From: Rhyacophila brunnea
Lineage: Eukaryota > Arthropoda > Insecta > Trichoptera > Rhyacophilidae
Assembly (NCBI GenBank): GCA_022495005.1
Contig: JAGYXB010002069.1
Span: 2,976,001-3,040,000, forward strand
Direction: 5' to 3'
DNA length: 64,000 bases
Positions within the stretch are counted from its first letter, which is position 1. Every line of letters begins with the position of its first letter. The notes under the pieces are model-generated. The model was not told the origin of the DNA and did no database searches. It saw only the letters and a list, made by a program, of their open reading frames with translations. A program made the translations under genes and the position numbers. Shown here in pieces: positions 52,101 through 63,107 of the stretch.

Positions 52101-55100
52101 CGAAATTTTGCACTCGCTCCCATTCGGAGAGAGAATGTAGAGCTGGAAACACGTAATTTTGCTTCGTAATGGCGACGGCCGTAATAATTCTTAAATCGTG
52201 TAAAGATGACTTAAAACGTTACCCATTTACTTTAAAAAGAAAACATGTCAATGAATATATTATTATTGTTACTGATAAAACAATAAACAGAACATTAAAT
52301 AGACACATGTTGGATATATAAGACAAATTATATTTGGTTTGACATGCCTCATTTGCACCCGCGACCCGCAATCCGCGCATCGCCTAGCGACGATCTTTTT
52401 AGACCGTGTCTCAACTGAGGTATGGCCTTAATGTACGCTGTGCAGTGGCAAAGGGTGGAGGTAGGCTGTCAAAATCCACAATAAATAGTGCACACTAAGC
52501 CTTGTCAGTCATGATGTTTTCATTGATAACATCATGACACAACTTACAGACGGTGTTGGTTAGTTTTTAAAATTCAATTGAACCCTGCGAATCCAAGCCA
52601 TTATAAATAATAATCAAAAAATACTCGTCTATCTATAAAAATATCTAAAATTATGCAATTAAATCATGCATAACTTTGGATATTTTATAGATAGAATAAT
52701 ATTGTTTATCTATTGTAGTTTGACTTAGCCAGGGCTGAAAAATGGACCAACAATATGTGTAATATGTATTCTTAATCCAACTAAAACAACCAAGTATGAA
52801 TGAAAAAGTGTGCACAATTTTGTCGTATCCCCCAAAGTATACCAAAACTATTATGGTTTGGTTTAGGCATGGTTTGATTGATTTTTAAAAACTAACTAAC
52901 ACCATTTATGTAAATTGTAGTCTTAGTTCAATAAAAACAAGTTTAATGTTGACTATTTATGGCAGATCTTAACAGCCTATATCCATCCTTCGCTACTGCC
53001 GCTGTGGTATAGTTGATGTAGCGCTTGTCTTTAAAACCATGAGTGCGAGTTTGATCCCTCGTCTGCAAAAATCACATTTTTTCTTTATTCCATGTTGGGC
53101 AAATAACTATGTAACAATTTTTCCGTGTAAAATAAAGTTTGTTAATATAATATATTCACCATTCTGTGGATGGCTATAAGATATTCTTGAATAGTAACAG
53201 GATGAGAGGAAGAGATCATTTTGTCTCATTCTATGAGCTTTAGAATGAATCGTATTTTATTATTTAATAATCATTATTTTTGAGGTCTTGATATAGTTAA
53301 GCTATGCTTAGGAGTGAAAATAATGATTTACTTAACTATAGTTTGTATGTTAAATTTAATTTCCTATAATTCTCTTTGTTAATTTGTCAAATACAGTATG
53401 CAGAACCTCGAGTATCACTGCATTCCAGAATTTCATATGAGCATCAGAAATCAGAATAGCATGGATAATTGGTGAAAGACTCGAAAAACATTCATATTAG
53501 AAAAATTATTAATTTGGATTGTCATTATCTGTTACTAAGGCTTGATGCATAGAATGTCGACATTAATTGAACTTTATTATTTACTTGAATGGATGACATT
53601 TTATCAAAACAGTCAATAATATGCAATAGGTACTCCTTCACGATTACCATAAATTATTAAAATATTTTTTTAATGGACTTGTATAATGGTAAAGATATGA
53701 ACAATTATAAATTAACTAGCTGACTTATTTAATTTTTATTTAATAAATTATTTCTAGTGAATATTTTGGTTGTAAATAAAAAATAACGAATGTATCGTAA
53801 GTGTGTGGGGATGGGATCTATGACAGAAAGAGGAATGGAGCGCTGTAAACGATGACCGCCGATAAAAACAAAAAAACACCAACCATTCATTTTCTCAATT
53901 CAAAATGAGTAATGATGTTCATAATGAATGAATTACCTGTGATAGGATCTCGCTGTTTAATGTTTATGCAATATCCGTCTTGTCCCTTCCAGAAAATTAG
54001 CGGATATTGGAGAGCGTCGTATGAACGGTGTGTGTCAGCGATGAACTCCAGATTATTGTTTCTTCTTCGAATCACGATTTCTCGCGTCGATGTGCGGTCG
54101 CCAACCATGATTCCAGCAATATCGTTAACAACAGTCGCATTGAATCGACGCACGTGCTCTCCAGCTGGTGTTTTATCAGGATTGATGACAATAGCGTGAT
54201 TGTCACTTCACAATTCGTGCATGTGTGCTTTGAAGAATTTCAATAATTCATTGTGCTCATTTAATAGGACGTCAAGTTCGCCGACGATACGCTTGGCATT
54301 AGGCAAATTGAGGTTATTGTAGCCGCAACGTGCATCCACACGATTGATGTCCTCACCGCCCATGAAGTAGATTTGTAAAAATTCATGTGGTTCGTGAGGC
54401 ATTGGCAGCAATGAGCCTACATTGCGGTATACTTGGCCTTTGATTTTGAACGTAGAATGGAATTGTTGACCATTGCCACACTTTTGTGAACTATTTCTGT
54501 TGCTCTGAACGAAGTCATTTGGAAGCATGAATTGTATGTGCGAATGGACTTCAGGAACAGGTTTGAATCTGGAACCGTGCCGATAAGCAAGCCGTTCAAT
54601 GGTTCTGGTGGTATCTCAATTTCTGGTAGTTGCACTTTTCCTGATGCGCAACACATCCCGGCTGACTATGTTTGAATTTGAGCGCATGACAATGGGGACA
54701 TTCTTTGTCCATAGCACCAATCAGCACTTTCGGATGAGCGGAATGTTCAATATCTGGCTCGTACGCGAGACGAAGGAACGAAGCGGATGTAAATGCTCGA
54801 TGTACTTGTTGGCGTTGTCAGTCATTTGCTCAGCGTGTAGTAACTACGAACCGGCGCGCTTGGCTCCGTTCCAATTGTCGTTGTTGATTTTGTTCAGCTC
54901 GTGCCTCTTGTGATTGAGATGCACGCAATTGCGACATGCTCACACGCACGTCTTTGTTATCTTGTTGGATTTGTTCGTCTTTTCTTTCTGCATTTACTAT
55001 TTCGCATGTTTGTTGCTTTATTCGTTCGACGGCCCGAATGGCCCCCCTTGCGTCTTGCTGGCATTGTGCACTGTAATACACGCACACAAAAATAGATAAA

Positions 55101-57855
55101 TTAAAATAAATTGTACAAAATTTTGCACGCACTGCATTGTGATATGCCGAATGAAATGTCAAAATGACGCGACGCTTCTCTTGAATTCTTCTTGGACGTA
55201 GCGCCATCTGTCATTCAACAACATAATTAATTTCGTTCTGTTTGAAATACGAACGACGGTTAAATTTGTTCATACAAAAATAATAAAATCGCGATTAAAA
55301 AATGGGAGGGTGGGGGTAGGAGGGTGAAAATTTGGGGTTATAAGTATTTTTTGATGCCAAACAATAAAAAAAAATACAAAAAAAAAATCTCAAAAAAATA
55401 AAAGAAAAATTTTTCCGGATAGAGATACCCTAATCACCTAGCGGTATAAAATATACTTGTTGACCTATTCTCATACCTAAGAAATATACATTAAAAAAAT
55501 CATAAAAATCGGTCGAGCCATTTCGGAGAAGTGCGACCACAAACATCGTGACACGAGATTTTTATATATATAGAGATAATAAGTATAACTGTGGATATGA
55601 CCCTTAGTCATTAATAATGACACAGGAACATGATACATACCCAGTGAAGTGAAGTATGGACATCTAGGTAGTAAACAATGGTTTCTTTTTTTTCAGTTCC
55701 AATGCATGTTCGGCACATTGCTGATGCTGGGCATATTACCGTTAATATTCTTGAGATATCTCCACAAGAAGACAATGGCGGGCAACATGAAAACGTTGCG
55801 AACGAGAAAAAATATCTTTTACTCGTGGCTCCGCAAGATATGGCTTCTCTCCACCATCGACAAGCTTTTTTACCCCCTTATCTTGTTTGAGATTTATTTA
55901 ACCGTCGGTCCCTGGACCGTAGGGGAGGTGCTGGAAGGATATGTGGGAGTCATATTTGCGTGGGGACTCCTCGTGAACGGGGTGTACATTCCTGGAGCTT
56001 TTACTTATGCGTACGGCTTCATACAGATGTTTGTCTGTCAGTTGCCGTTGACTTTAGTTCTAGCTCACTGCGTTGATGAGAGGTGGGTCATGATTTCTTC
56101 TCACTTTTAATATTTATGATTGTATTCAGCACATTGTTTTATTTAATTAGTTATTCTGTAAAAATATTGTGGCAAAACTGTTTTTGGCCAATGCGGCGCG
56201 GCATGTTTGAAGGAATAATGTAAAGAACAGAAACAGTTGGTATTATTATGGTATAATATTTATCAACTAATAGAAAATTAGCCTATATAACGGGGGGGGG
56301 GGGGGTTGTAGTAAATGTGACATCACAAAATCGCCAAAATTATATAATTCTGGACATGAAATATTCTGTGGAAACATTCTACCGAAACCGATCATTTTAA
56401 CCACTATATTTTAACGAAAGAGGTCAGGTTTAAAAATGTAACATAATTTATACAGTGGGGTAAAATATTTTTTCATAGAGTGCAACAAAATATAGAGGGG
56501 GACGGTTTTCAAGAAACATTTAAAATCGTGTGATGTCATTTATGGATGACCTCTAATATTTTTTCAAAATTTTAATAATCTACAACCAAAATCTAATAAC
56601 AACTTCATACTATAAATAAAAGAATGTCATAATCCAAGTTCAAAACCCAGTAGTAACAGCATGCCCTTATTGTTGTTGATGTAGAATTGTTTTTGTTAGT
56701 AACTGTGTAATTTTGTAAACCAGTGGCAAAGCGAAGTTTTATAATGTTGGATATCTTGAAATTGAAGTGATTAAAAATAAAATTACAGGCATATGCATGT
56801 GAGGTGAATTTAAAAATACAATGAAATGCATTTTTCAAAATATGTTTCTTGCTAGGTTCTAAATTTTGACATCAATTTAATTTGCATGTCAAGATGTGAA
56901 AGACATGACAAATTTAATTGTATAATCAAATAATAATTAGCGGAAATACACTTACAATTTTCATATTTTTTAATATTCTTTCACTGTATCCGAAACTGAA
57001 TGTTACTTTTCAAAAAGGGTCCCAAATATTATATACATTATCACGTTATAAATGTCGGTGAAATCTTCTCTTCTCTTTCAGCTTTCAACACCATTGGTCA
57101 GGGAGGAAAAAAGTTACCCGTTCATTATTGCGGCGGTTCTTTTCACACCTTCCGTTTGTGTTTATCTTATCTGCTCAAATGGTGCTGGCCTATTTCTTTT
57201 GGCTGGCTTACGGAACGATGGCATTCCTGCTAGGACCCATGAGGACGTGGTCCGTATTTCTAAACATATATCTGTGGTACAAAGCAATTACGCTGCCACC
57301 AGAATCTACAAGGTATGCATTGTTTTCATTAATGTTTTTTGAACCCTAGTTATCCCTCATCTAGTGTAACCAAGATAGTGTTTGCATTATCTGTTTAGAT
57401 ATTTATGTTTATTCAATGCCCCAGGTACTTACTCGAATGACACTCACCTGTTTTTTCCATTGACTGACATCCAATTTCTGTCACAGTTTTTGGTGTGGAA
57501 GGTCACTATCGTGAAATCTAAAACTCGGGGCATTGAAAATATATATGGACGTTGGTGTCTTGTATTTTTTAAACTCTTTGGTTTCTGCCATGTAAGCAGC
57601 TGAAGCGGACCTGATAGATGTGTGACTCAAGTGATATGGTGCAAGCAAAGCATCCCACACCGTGCATCTCTCTTCTCTACAAGGTACCATTGTGATACCA
57701 CCGGATCTTCTCACAAATTCCTGGTTGTCGGTAATACCGATGAGATTATAAAATTTTATTTAATTTTTCATTGCAGGGAAGGAGCCAAAATATGGGCGTC
57801 CCACAATTTCCAAGTTAGCACGACTACCAACACGACCAAATCGGCTGGTTCCTGA
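43154..57855 (+). CDS. TMEM62: TMEM62-like transmembrane metallophosphoesterase, 8 exons, 678 aa
   Basis: Membrane protein with a calcineurin-type metallophosphoesterase domain; its substrate in animals is not established. Exons: 43154-43357, 45602-45851, 48806-49067, 50589-50786, 51474-51900, 55697-56082, 57082-57312 and 57777-57855. They total 2037 nt, with GT-AG introns and consistent phase throughout. The N-terminus has a hydrophobic anchor (about residues 6-23, LLFFIAVIFISIFF). Phosphoesterase blocks are visible: D71-x-H73 (ISDLHIS), G106-D107, G149-N-H-D152 formed across the exon 2/3 splice, G241-H242 (FGHYP) formed across exon 3/4, and G272-H-x-H275 (CGHLHT). A beta-rich region follows in exon 5, then several membrane spans in exons 6-7 (for example FGTLLMLGILPLIFLRYL and VLAYFFWLAYGTMAFLLGP), and a short polar tail. 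Human TMEM62 is about 640 aa. Every ligand block I looked for is intact, so the gene looks functional. It spans 14.7 kb because transposons have swollen introns 1, 2, 3 and 5. Confidence 0.94.
44278..44503 (-). mobile_element. RTE-type LINE 3'-end fragment in TMEM62 intron 1
   Basis: Nearly the same as 61097-61310 (CTGCTGGATGAAGGCCTCTC, CAACGATTGTCC). The frame is shifted by small changes at about 44405. Only the non-coding tail and the last codons remain. Confidence 0.7.
44867..45173 (+). mobile_element. piggyBac-like MITE, family P, copy 2, in TMEM62 intron 1
   Basis: TTAA at 44863-44866 and 45174-45177. Starts CCTTTTTACTGCCGG and ends GGCAGCCATCCGG; the reverse of the right end shares CC-6-CTGCC with the left. 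About 307 bp, matching the inverted copy at 22691-22995. Confidence 0.65.
45852..47910. other. TMEM62 intron 2, left part: AT-rich, nothing assigned
   Basis: No coding frame or defined inverted-repeat element recognised between exon 2 and the SINE at 47911. Confidence 0.4.
47911..48085 (+). repeat. tRNA-derived SINE, copy C
   Basis: GTTGGGCGGTAACGTGTCGG (A-box-like) and GGTTCGAATTGCGGGTCTGG (B-box-like), then TTTGAGCAAGTGGCTAATAT, CCATTTCTCGTAAAAACAAA. The 3' tail is missing. Confidence 0.7.
48302..48450. mobile_element. Partial fold-back MITE (relative of 4670-4784)
   Basis: Starts TAATGCCGGGTACTCA. Inner arms GTAACTGTGACCGTTCCAGA and TCTGGAACGGTTACAGTTA pair around a loop. The outer right arm is absent, and an RTE 3' fragment follows almost immediately. 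Confidence 0.55.
48472..48546 (+). mobile_element. RTE-type LINE 3'-end fragment
   Basis: TACATGGCAGCGAAGAACTA and GAAGACCACC, followed by GCTGATGATGATGATT. The (GAT)n tail is the usual 3' end of arthropod RTE elements. Confidence 0.55.
49328..49552. mobile_element. hAT-type MITE in TMEM62 intron 3, 8-bp TSD
   Basis: AGTTAAAG is present on both sides (49320-49327 and 49553-49560). Left end CAGTGGTACACAACC; right end mirrored only weakly (ATGCATCACTC). A partial relative is at 32083-32190. Confidence 0.6.
49603..49869 (+). pseudogene. mariner transposase C-terminal relic
   Basis: The frame contains GVIFHHDKVRPHTAQRVLQK, matching the conserved FxHDNARPH segment with the second catalytic Asp of mariner transposases, and later TYHLFLCLQNHIKEKQN, matching YHLFRSLQNHL. 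The YSPDLAPSD segment between them is garbled. No N-terminal helix-turn-helix is present, so it is inactive. It lies in TMEM62 intron 3. Confidence 0.75.
50104..50172. repeat. Short inverted repeat in TMEM62 intron 3
   Basis: GTTGTTATTACCTCGGTTAC pairs with GTAACCAAGGTAATAACAAT around a 28-base spacer. It is flanked by direct repeats GTCTTC-AAT/AAG-TTCTTGGGCAGTC at about 49954-49978 and 50371-50395, so it may sit inside a decayed element. Confidence 0.45.
52054..52427 (+). mobile_element. TTAA-flanked MITE, family T, copy 3 (374 bp) in TMEM62 intron 5
   Basis: TTAA at 52050-52053 and 52428-52431. Ends GGTGATTCATTAGTGAAACG and CTCAACTGAGGTATGGCC. Interior as in 6541 and 39459. Confidence 0.78.
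52443..52998. mobile_element. hAT MITE family H, copy in TMEM62 intron 5
   Basis: CAGTGGCAAAGGGTGGAGGT at the left and ...CATCCTTCGCTACTG at the right. Target duplication ACGCTGTG / CCGCTGTG (7 of 8). Colinear with 20958-21540. Confidence 0.8.
53001..53211 (+). repeat. tRNA-derived SINE, copy D
   Basis: GCTGTGGTATAGTTGATGTA (A-box-like) and GAGTTTGATCCCTCGTCTGC (B-box-like), with a body including TTGTTAATATAATATATTCA and CTGTGGATGGCTATAAGATA. Its first bases overlap the right target duplication of the adjoining hAT. Confidence 0.6.
53887..55577 (-). mobile_element. Helitron, 5' end plus broken N-terminal (Helitron_like_N) region
   Basis: On the minus strand it starts near 55577 with TCTCTATATATATAAAAATC, then TCGTGTCACGATGTTTGTGG, the standard 5' end of many insect Helitrons. 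An open frame at 55207-54830 is Arg/Gln-rich. Further on, frames broken by shifts and stops encode a C-x2-C zinc-finger stretch (ECPHCHALKFK), PGMCCASGKVQLPEIEIPPE (overlapping 54656), YNSCFQMTSF, and HSTFKIKGQVYRNVGSLLPM (54528-54208). The last frame (54153-53887) contains VRRFNATVVNDIAGIM-type sequence. This is the region before the Rep nuclease. Rep, helicase and the 3' CTRR hairpin end are missing. It sits in TMEM62 intron 5, antisense to the gene. Confidence 0.85.
56286..56306 (+). repeat. Poly-G run in TMEM62 intron 6
   Basis: A run of about 14 G in otherwise AT-rich DNA. Confidence 0.6.
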
Positions 57856-58583
57856 TTGGTGACTTTTTATCGCATTCCTTTTTTAAACAGTATTTACAAT
57901 GTTGCCAGATGTGATGTAAATAATAGTATCCGGTGCATTTTTTTTTAAGACAACGTGTGTATGTTGATTACACAACAAATCATTATTGATTTATGAAAAA
58001 TATCTACCACTGTATTATATAGAATGTAAATAGAATTTGTTAGTGAAACTTGTTTTGTAAAATTTTACAAAGTTTCTTTTAGTCTTCATTTGATTGGATT
58101 TAAATATTTTTACAAAAATGACTTACTTATGAGATTAACACACATTCTAACGTAAAAATTAGTACCATTTTATTTCGCACGTAAACTTTATTATTGTGTT
58201 TGCTTTTGAGCAGTACGACCATTCAACAAAATTACAATCTTATGTAATAATGTGGAAGGACAGGAAGGTCACCCAGTTTTCACCGCTAGAGGCCTGGTTA
58301 ATCGGTTACGTAACTCAAGCCACTCATCTATCTTTTTTGTTATTTGTCATATAGATCTGATATTTTCGGTAATCGATTCTTTATGGTTGTTTCCAGATAG
58401 AATTGTAAATAATTTGCCATGGATCTACTTTATGAGATAATTAAAGGTGAATATTTCACTACTGTCTTTGCTATTATTATAATTAGGAGTGCACTGAGCT
58501 ATGTGCACTGAAGAATGCCTCGTAAACATTTTGCGATTTTTACACTTTGCCACACCGCGTCCTGTGGGCTTTTTCACTTAAGG
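57856..58583. other. TMEM62 3' region
   Basis: Follows the TGA at 57853-57855. No second coding exon is seen and the poly(A) site cannot be chosen. Confidence 0.35.
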
Positions 58584-58990
58584 TCCTTTTAAACGTCTGT
58601 TCTGTTGTCCGTTCAGTCGAGGTTTCATTTATTATTTCAGTTCAGAATCGGCGTTGTATATCTACATAGTTTTTATACACTAAAAATGAATATTATTTTT
58701 ATAATTACTTTCTAAACATATTGGTTGGTGTAATACAGTACCTATATTTGAAGAAATAATTAGATTTCAATCAAAATTAGAAAAGTAGTATTAATAATAT
58801 ATACTAATTTACACAACAATTTAACTGGCATCTCTAAAAACGGATACGAAAACTGATGGAGAATCCATCCTGTCTCGTCTCCGTTTTGGTTTCAGTCGGC
58901 TGCTTCCGTTTTGCATTTACAAGTCAGTTTAACGGACAGCTCGACGAAAACGGAGACTGATTGGATAGCAAAATTGATCGTTTAAAAGCA
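58584..58990. mobile_element. Probable MITE with short inverted ends
   Basis: TCCTTTTAAACGTCTGTTCT at the left and GATCGTTTAAAAGCA at the right are partly inverted. GTTTTCGTC/CGAAAACGGA motifs recur within. Weak but consistent. Confidence 0.4.
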
Positions 58991-61086
58991 CATTTACAGT
59001 GTACTACATGCATTTGTAAATCATGCGATGGTTATCCGAAACTGAGATGAAGTTTAAGAGAGCTCCAAAGTTTTGTATTTTCTTTGAATTGGTTCAATGT
59101 CGCCTACATCAAAACTCTTGAATGAATATGTATCTATAATTTTCAAAGCTTGATTTATTATTACGTACATTGCAGATGTTTACTGGCAATTAGTGTCGAA
59201 GAGGTTCTGAGATAACATACTGAAATTGATAATTTTTAACAAATTAGGGAGGGAGGATCAAAAATATCCACATATTGATTGGTAGTTAAAATTTTATTTC
59301 ATACATTCGGTTTTTATGGAGTCACTAGTTTACCGTGTTGTTATTTCAGAACATACAGATTGTAGAATAAATCAATTTGTGGCAATTATATTATGTGTAA
59401 ACAAAGTACTGACTCTTCGCTATTGTTATAAACGTATCACATTGAATAAAAGATTCAATAGTTCGTAACGGTGGTAAAAAAGAGTGACTGAGTGACAGAC
59501 GCCGATACAATGGGAGTAATTTAAACAATATCGACAATAGAGACCATTAACAGTAGGCAAATCAGCCCTGCCTATTTCTTACGTATGTGAAGCAATGTAT
59601 CTATTTATAACGCACAAATGCGTGTCTACTTTATGTATATTTTAACTGTAAAAATCAGATTTTTCTGAATTAGTTTTCAGCCATATTTGTAATAAATAAT
59701 TGTTTCATAATTTTCGAAAAGCAAAGGGCTCTATCTGAATGGTAATTGCTTTTATTTTCATTTAAATTTATTCTTTCGCCAAAAATTCACTCCAAGACCA
59801 ATTAATAAAATATATCAGAGCTTAATAAATTTTCACTAATCTATCTTCAATGAACTATTTTTTGTAATTTAATTCTAAGAAATATTATAACTTGTGTGTA
59901 TGTAATTTGTCTAAATGTGAATAATTAAAATTCTTAACTATTTTATTAAATACCACGAAAATTAGCTAATTTGATATAATTTATTTTGTTTAATTACATA
60001 AACAAATTTTTTTCAATATAGGTAGATACTTACATGTATCCATATTGTTTTTATTATCTATCTATTGCCAGTATAGATGCGCAGAATTCATCTGTCCGAC
60101 GCAACATAACCTCTTGTGCCATAAAAATATGACATGTATGAAGCTTACATGGCAATAACAGGTATATGTATTTCCAGATCAAAAACTGTATTCAGTATAA
60201 TAATTTACATTGTCCTCATATAATCTTGTTGCCCACAATTATTTTGTGTAATATTATTCATTGTATTCTGAAATTCATTAATTTAATCATATAAAATAAA
60301 AGGTTAGGTAACAGATATATTAAATTGGTAAGTCACATTGGTGCGAATCCAGCGGATGTTTAACCCCAGAAAAAGATTTTTTCTAGTAGGAAGTTGTATA
60401 TAATATCTGAGGTGTTTTCAAATTATGTATGTTCAATAACATCCTCAGATCTGAGTGAATTATTTGTTGAGTAAAAAATAGTTTTTTCTTTGTAACAGTC
60501 GATCGCATTTTTCATGCTTTAAGCATTATTGTTTTATTAAATTTATTCCTTATTTATTATTTAAAATATAGAGAACATAATTGTGAAACAGTGAAGACTT
60601 TCAGGTTAACGTATGTCGGGGTATTACTGTAATTGTATAATATACTACTATAAAATCTATTCTATTTTATAATAACTCCACCAAGAATATTGTCAGGTGA
60701 TAACATTTAAAAATAAATTTTAAATGTTATTAATTTGCCCTCATTTAAATAATATATCAATATTGAAATATAAAATTTACATATTGTAAGTTAATTATTA
60801 AGGACCAATTAATCAAAACATTGTATGTATCTGTGTATATATAACATTAGAAATATATATATACATATATTGTTTTTGTATTCCAAACCAAATATCCTAT
60901 GATTTAATTTATACACAAATGCCTGATAAACTATAATCATTATTTAGTATAATTACCTCTCAAGGCTCACTATAAATAGTCAAGCCATGACATGAAAATA
61001 TAAACTTAGATGGTAGTGCTAGTTATTGCTCATACTTCAAATGCAATATGGTAACTGTCTGTAGAAAATGATGATTGTTGTGTATT
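58991..61086. other. AT-rich non-coding DNA, no gene seen
   Basis: No coding frame. A SINE-like B-box (GGTGCGAATCCAG, about 60340) occurs without a convincing A-box. Confidence 0.4.
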
Positions 61087-61483
61087 GAAATCATCATCAG
61101 CCTGAATCAATCCACTGCTGGATGAAGGCCTCTCCAAGCTGATTCCACTTCTCTCGGTCCTGTGCGTTGCGTTGCCACGTACTTCAGCAGAACTTAATCA
61201 TTTCATCGATCCAGCGGCCTCTTGGTCTACCTTCTGGACATTTTGTACCTAGGTACCACTGGATGACTAGATTTGTCCAACGATTGTCCCTTCTTCGAGC
61301 TATGTGTCCAACCCATTTCCATTTGAGGTTTTTAGCGAACTCTATCTCATCGCAAACCCTTGTCTGTTTCCTTATCCACTTATTCATCTTTTTGTCCTTT
61401 CGCGTTATGCCCAGCATGGACCGCTCCATATCATGTTGTAAATGGTCATAATTCAAACGAAATATGCAATTGAAAATCTTCAA
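61087..61483 (-). mobile_element. RTE-type LINE, 3' end with last ~99 codons
   Basis: The minus strand encodes HDMERSMLGITRKDKKMNKW, then FAKNLKWKWVGHIARRRDNR and GRPRGRWIDEMIKF, the conserved tail after the reverse transcriptase of insect RTE elements (ERSMLG..., KW-W-GHIAR, GRP-RW-D). It is followed by a short GATGATGAT tail at 61087-61099. Truncated 5', so not active. A diverged partner is at 44278. Confidence 0.85.
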
Positions 61484-63103
61484 TTATTATGAACAGATTA
61501 CCACATTAAATTCGAAGATAATCAATAACTAACACTACTATCGTAATTCGCAATTCAGTGCCACAACCTGAACATTATTGGTTATCTCCCTATAACAGTG
61601 ATTTCCACCTAGGTATAAGTTACTATCTTTTTTTAATGGACTAAAACAATTTTGGTTTTCACGTGACGTATTCATGAAAAAACAATGAATTTTTGTATTT
61701 TTTTGTATTAACAGAAAATAATATGTACATAGTGTTTGTTTTCATTTGTCACTGACCATACGTATAGTTAAAATGATTGGCATTTATTTTTATTTTGTAA
61801 CAACGCTAATAATAAATAATATGTCATCCGAGTAAGGGTTTCTCGTGGTTTTACATTGTCTTTCAAGGGTTTCTCTAATCAAAAACGGTTGGAAATCACT
61901 GCTATATAAAACACATTAGTGTCAAGTATGTATTTATAAAGATTCACTAAAAAAGTACCTACTTACTAGACATTTTTATAACCTTGCCATTTTGATCTTT
62001 AACAATTAAATTAAAACTATCAAAATATATAATATAGAAGTCGTCCGTATATGAGGTCACATCCTAATGAGATGAGGGTTTTTTAGAAAATATGACACTG
62101 CGTACCTAACTAAAATATAAAATAATTTTTTCTGAGAATAAATTATTCTGTGAGAATATTAAGTATACTGCCATCGATTATTTTCAATGAATTTATTTTT
62201 TAACGAATGGGAATTCAAAAATGTGACGTAGGTAATGACAATGGGGGAGGATAGGTCAAAGATACAATAAATTATTTGACATAATTTATGAATGAATTTT
62301 ATATTATCTATGGGAAAACGGTGATAGAGAGTGTCTTCCACTTCTGCATCAAATATTCATACAATACGAATGAAGATAATAATATTATGTTATTTGACAC
62401 AGAAATCCTATTCGTTAAAATGACACATTTTAATTGTATAACCGTTATTCTGTACATCAAAGTTAGGATGGACATTGTATATTCAAAACATGTGTAATTT
62501 GTAAATATTGACAGGAAATCATATTTTGTTGCAAAGAATAATTTTCCACTAAAGAAACAATACAATTAAAACCACCAAATGATAACAGCCGTGATAGTAA
62601 AATAAGACAATACACTGATTTAAATTCAGTATGATAGATTGTACATTTTACTCTTTGGTGGAAGCGCAATATAATTGTTTTGCAATTACATTTTATTATT
62701 TTGTTTGAATTTATAACCAAAAAGAGAATACAGATTCAATGCATTTATATGCACACTAGTTTGAATTCTCTTCCTGAAATACCAATGTTGCCAACTTGCG
62801 GTCAAAGTGACAGATGACTTATTCAAAGACAATCAATAATAATTGTTAATTGTCAATGCTACAATGTGGTATCAATGCTTCTTAAATGTTTTGCGAAAAG
62901 AGGAGCAATTTATAATGTATTTTTCAAACTATATATTAGCACTGTTTTGATTCTTGATTTGTGATTTGCAGCAGGAATAAATCTGTTACATCATAAAATA
63001 GTCTCGCCAATATAAAAAACATGAATTACATTATTGTTTTAATGATAATTCAAAATTAATATAGCTTCCATGTTTGTTGATTTTTGATAATAGTTAAGGG
63101 TGA
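61484..63103. other. AT-rich non-coding DNA, no gene seen
   Basis: Open frames of 60-85 codons on both strands are low-complexity and mutually overlapping. None is recognisable. Confidence 0.4.
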
Positions 63104-63107
63104 CATG

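Noticed and set aside
60335..60352. B-box-like GGTGCGAATCCAG
   Set aside because: No matching A-box or shared SINE body nearby; short match likely by chance.
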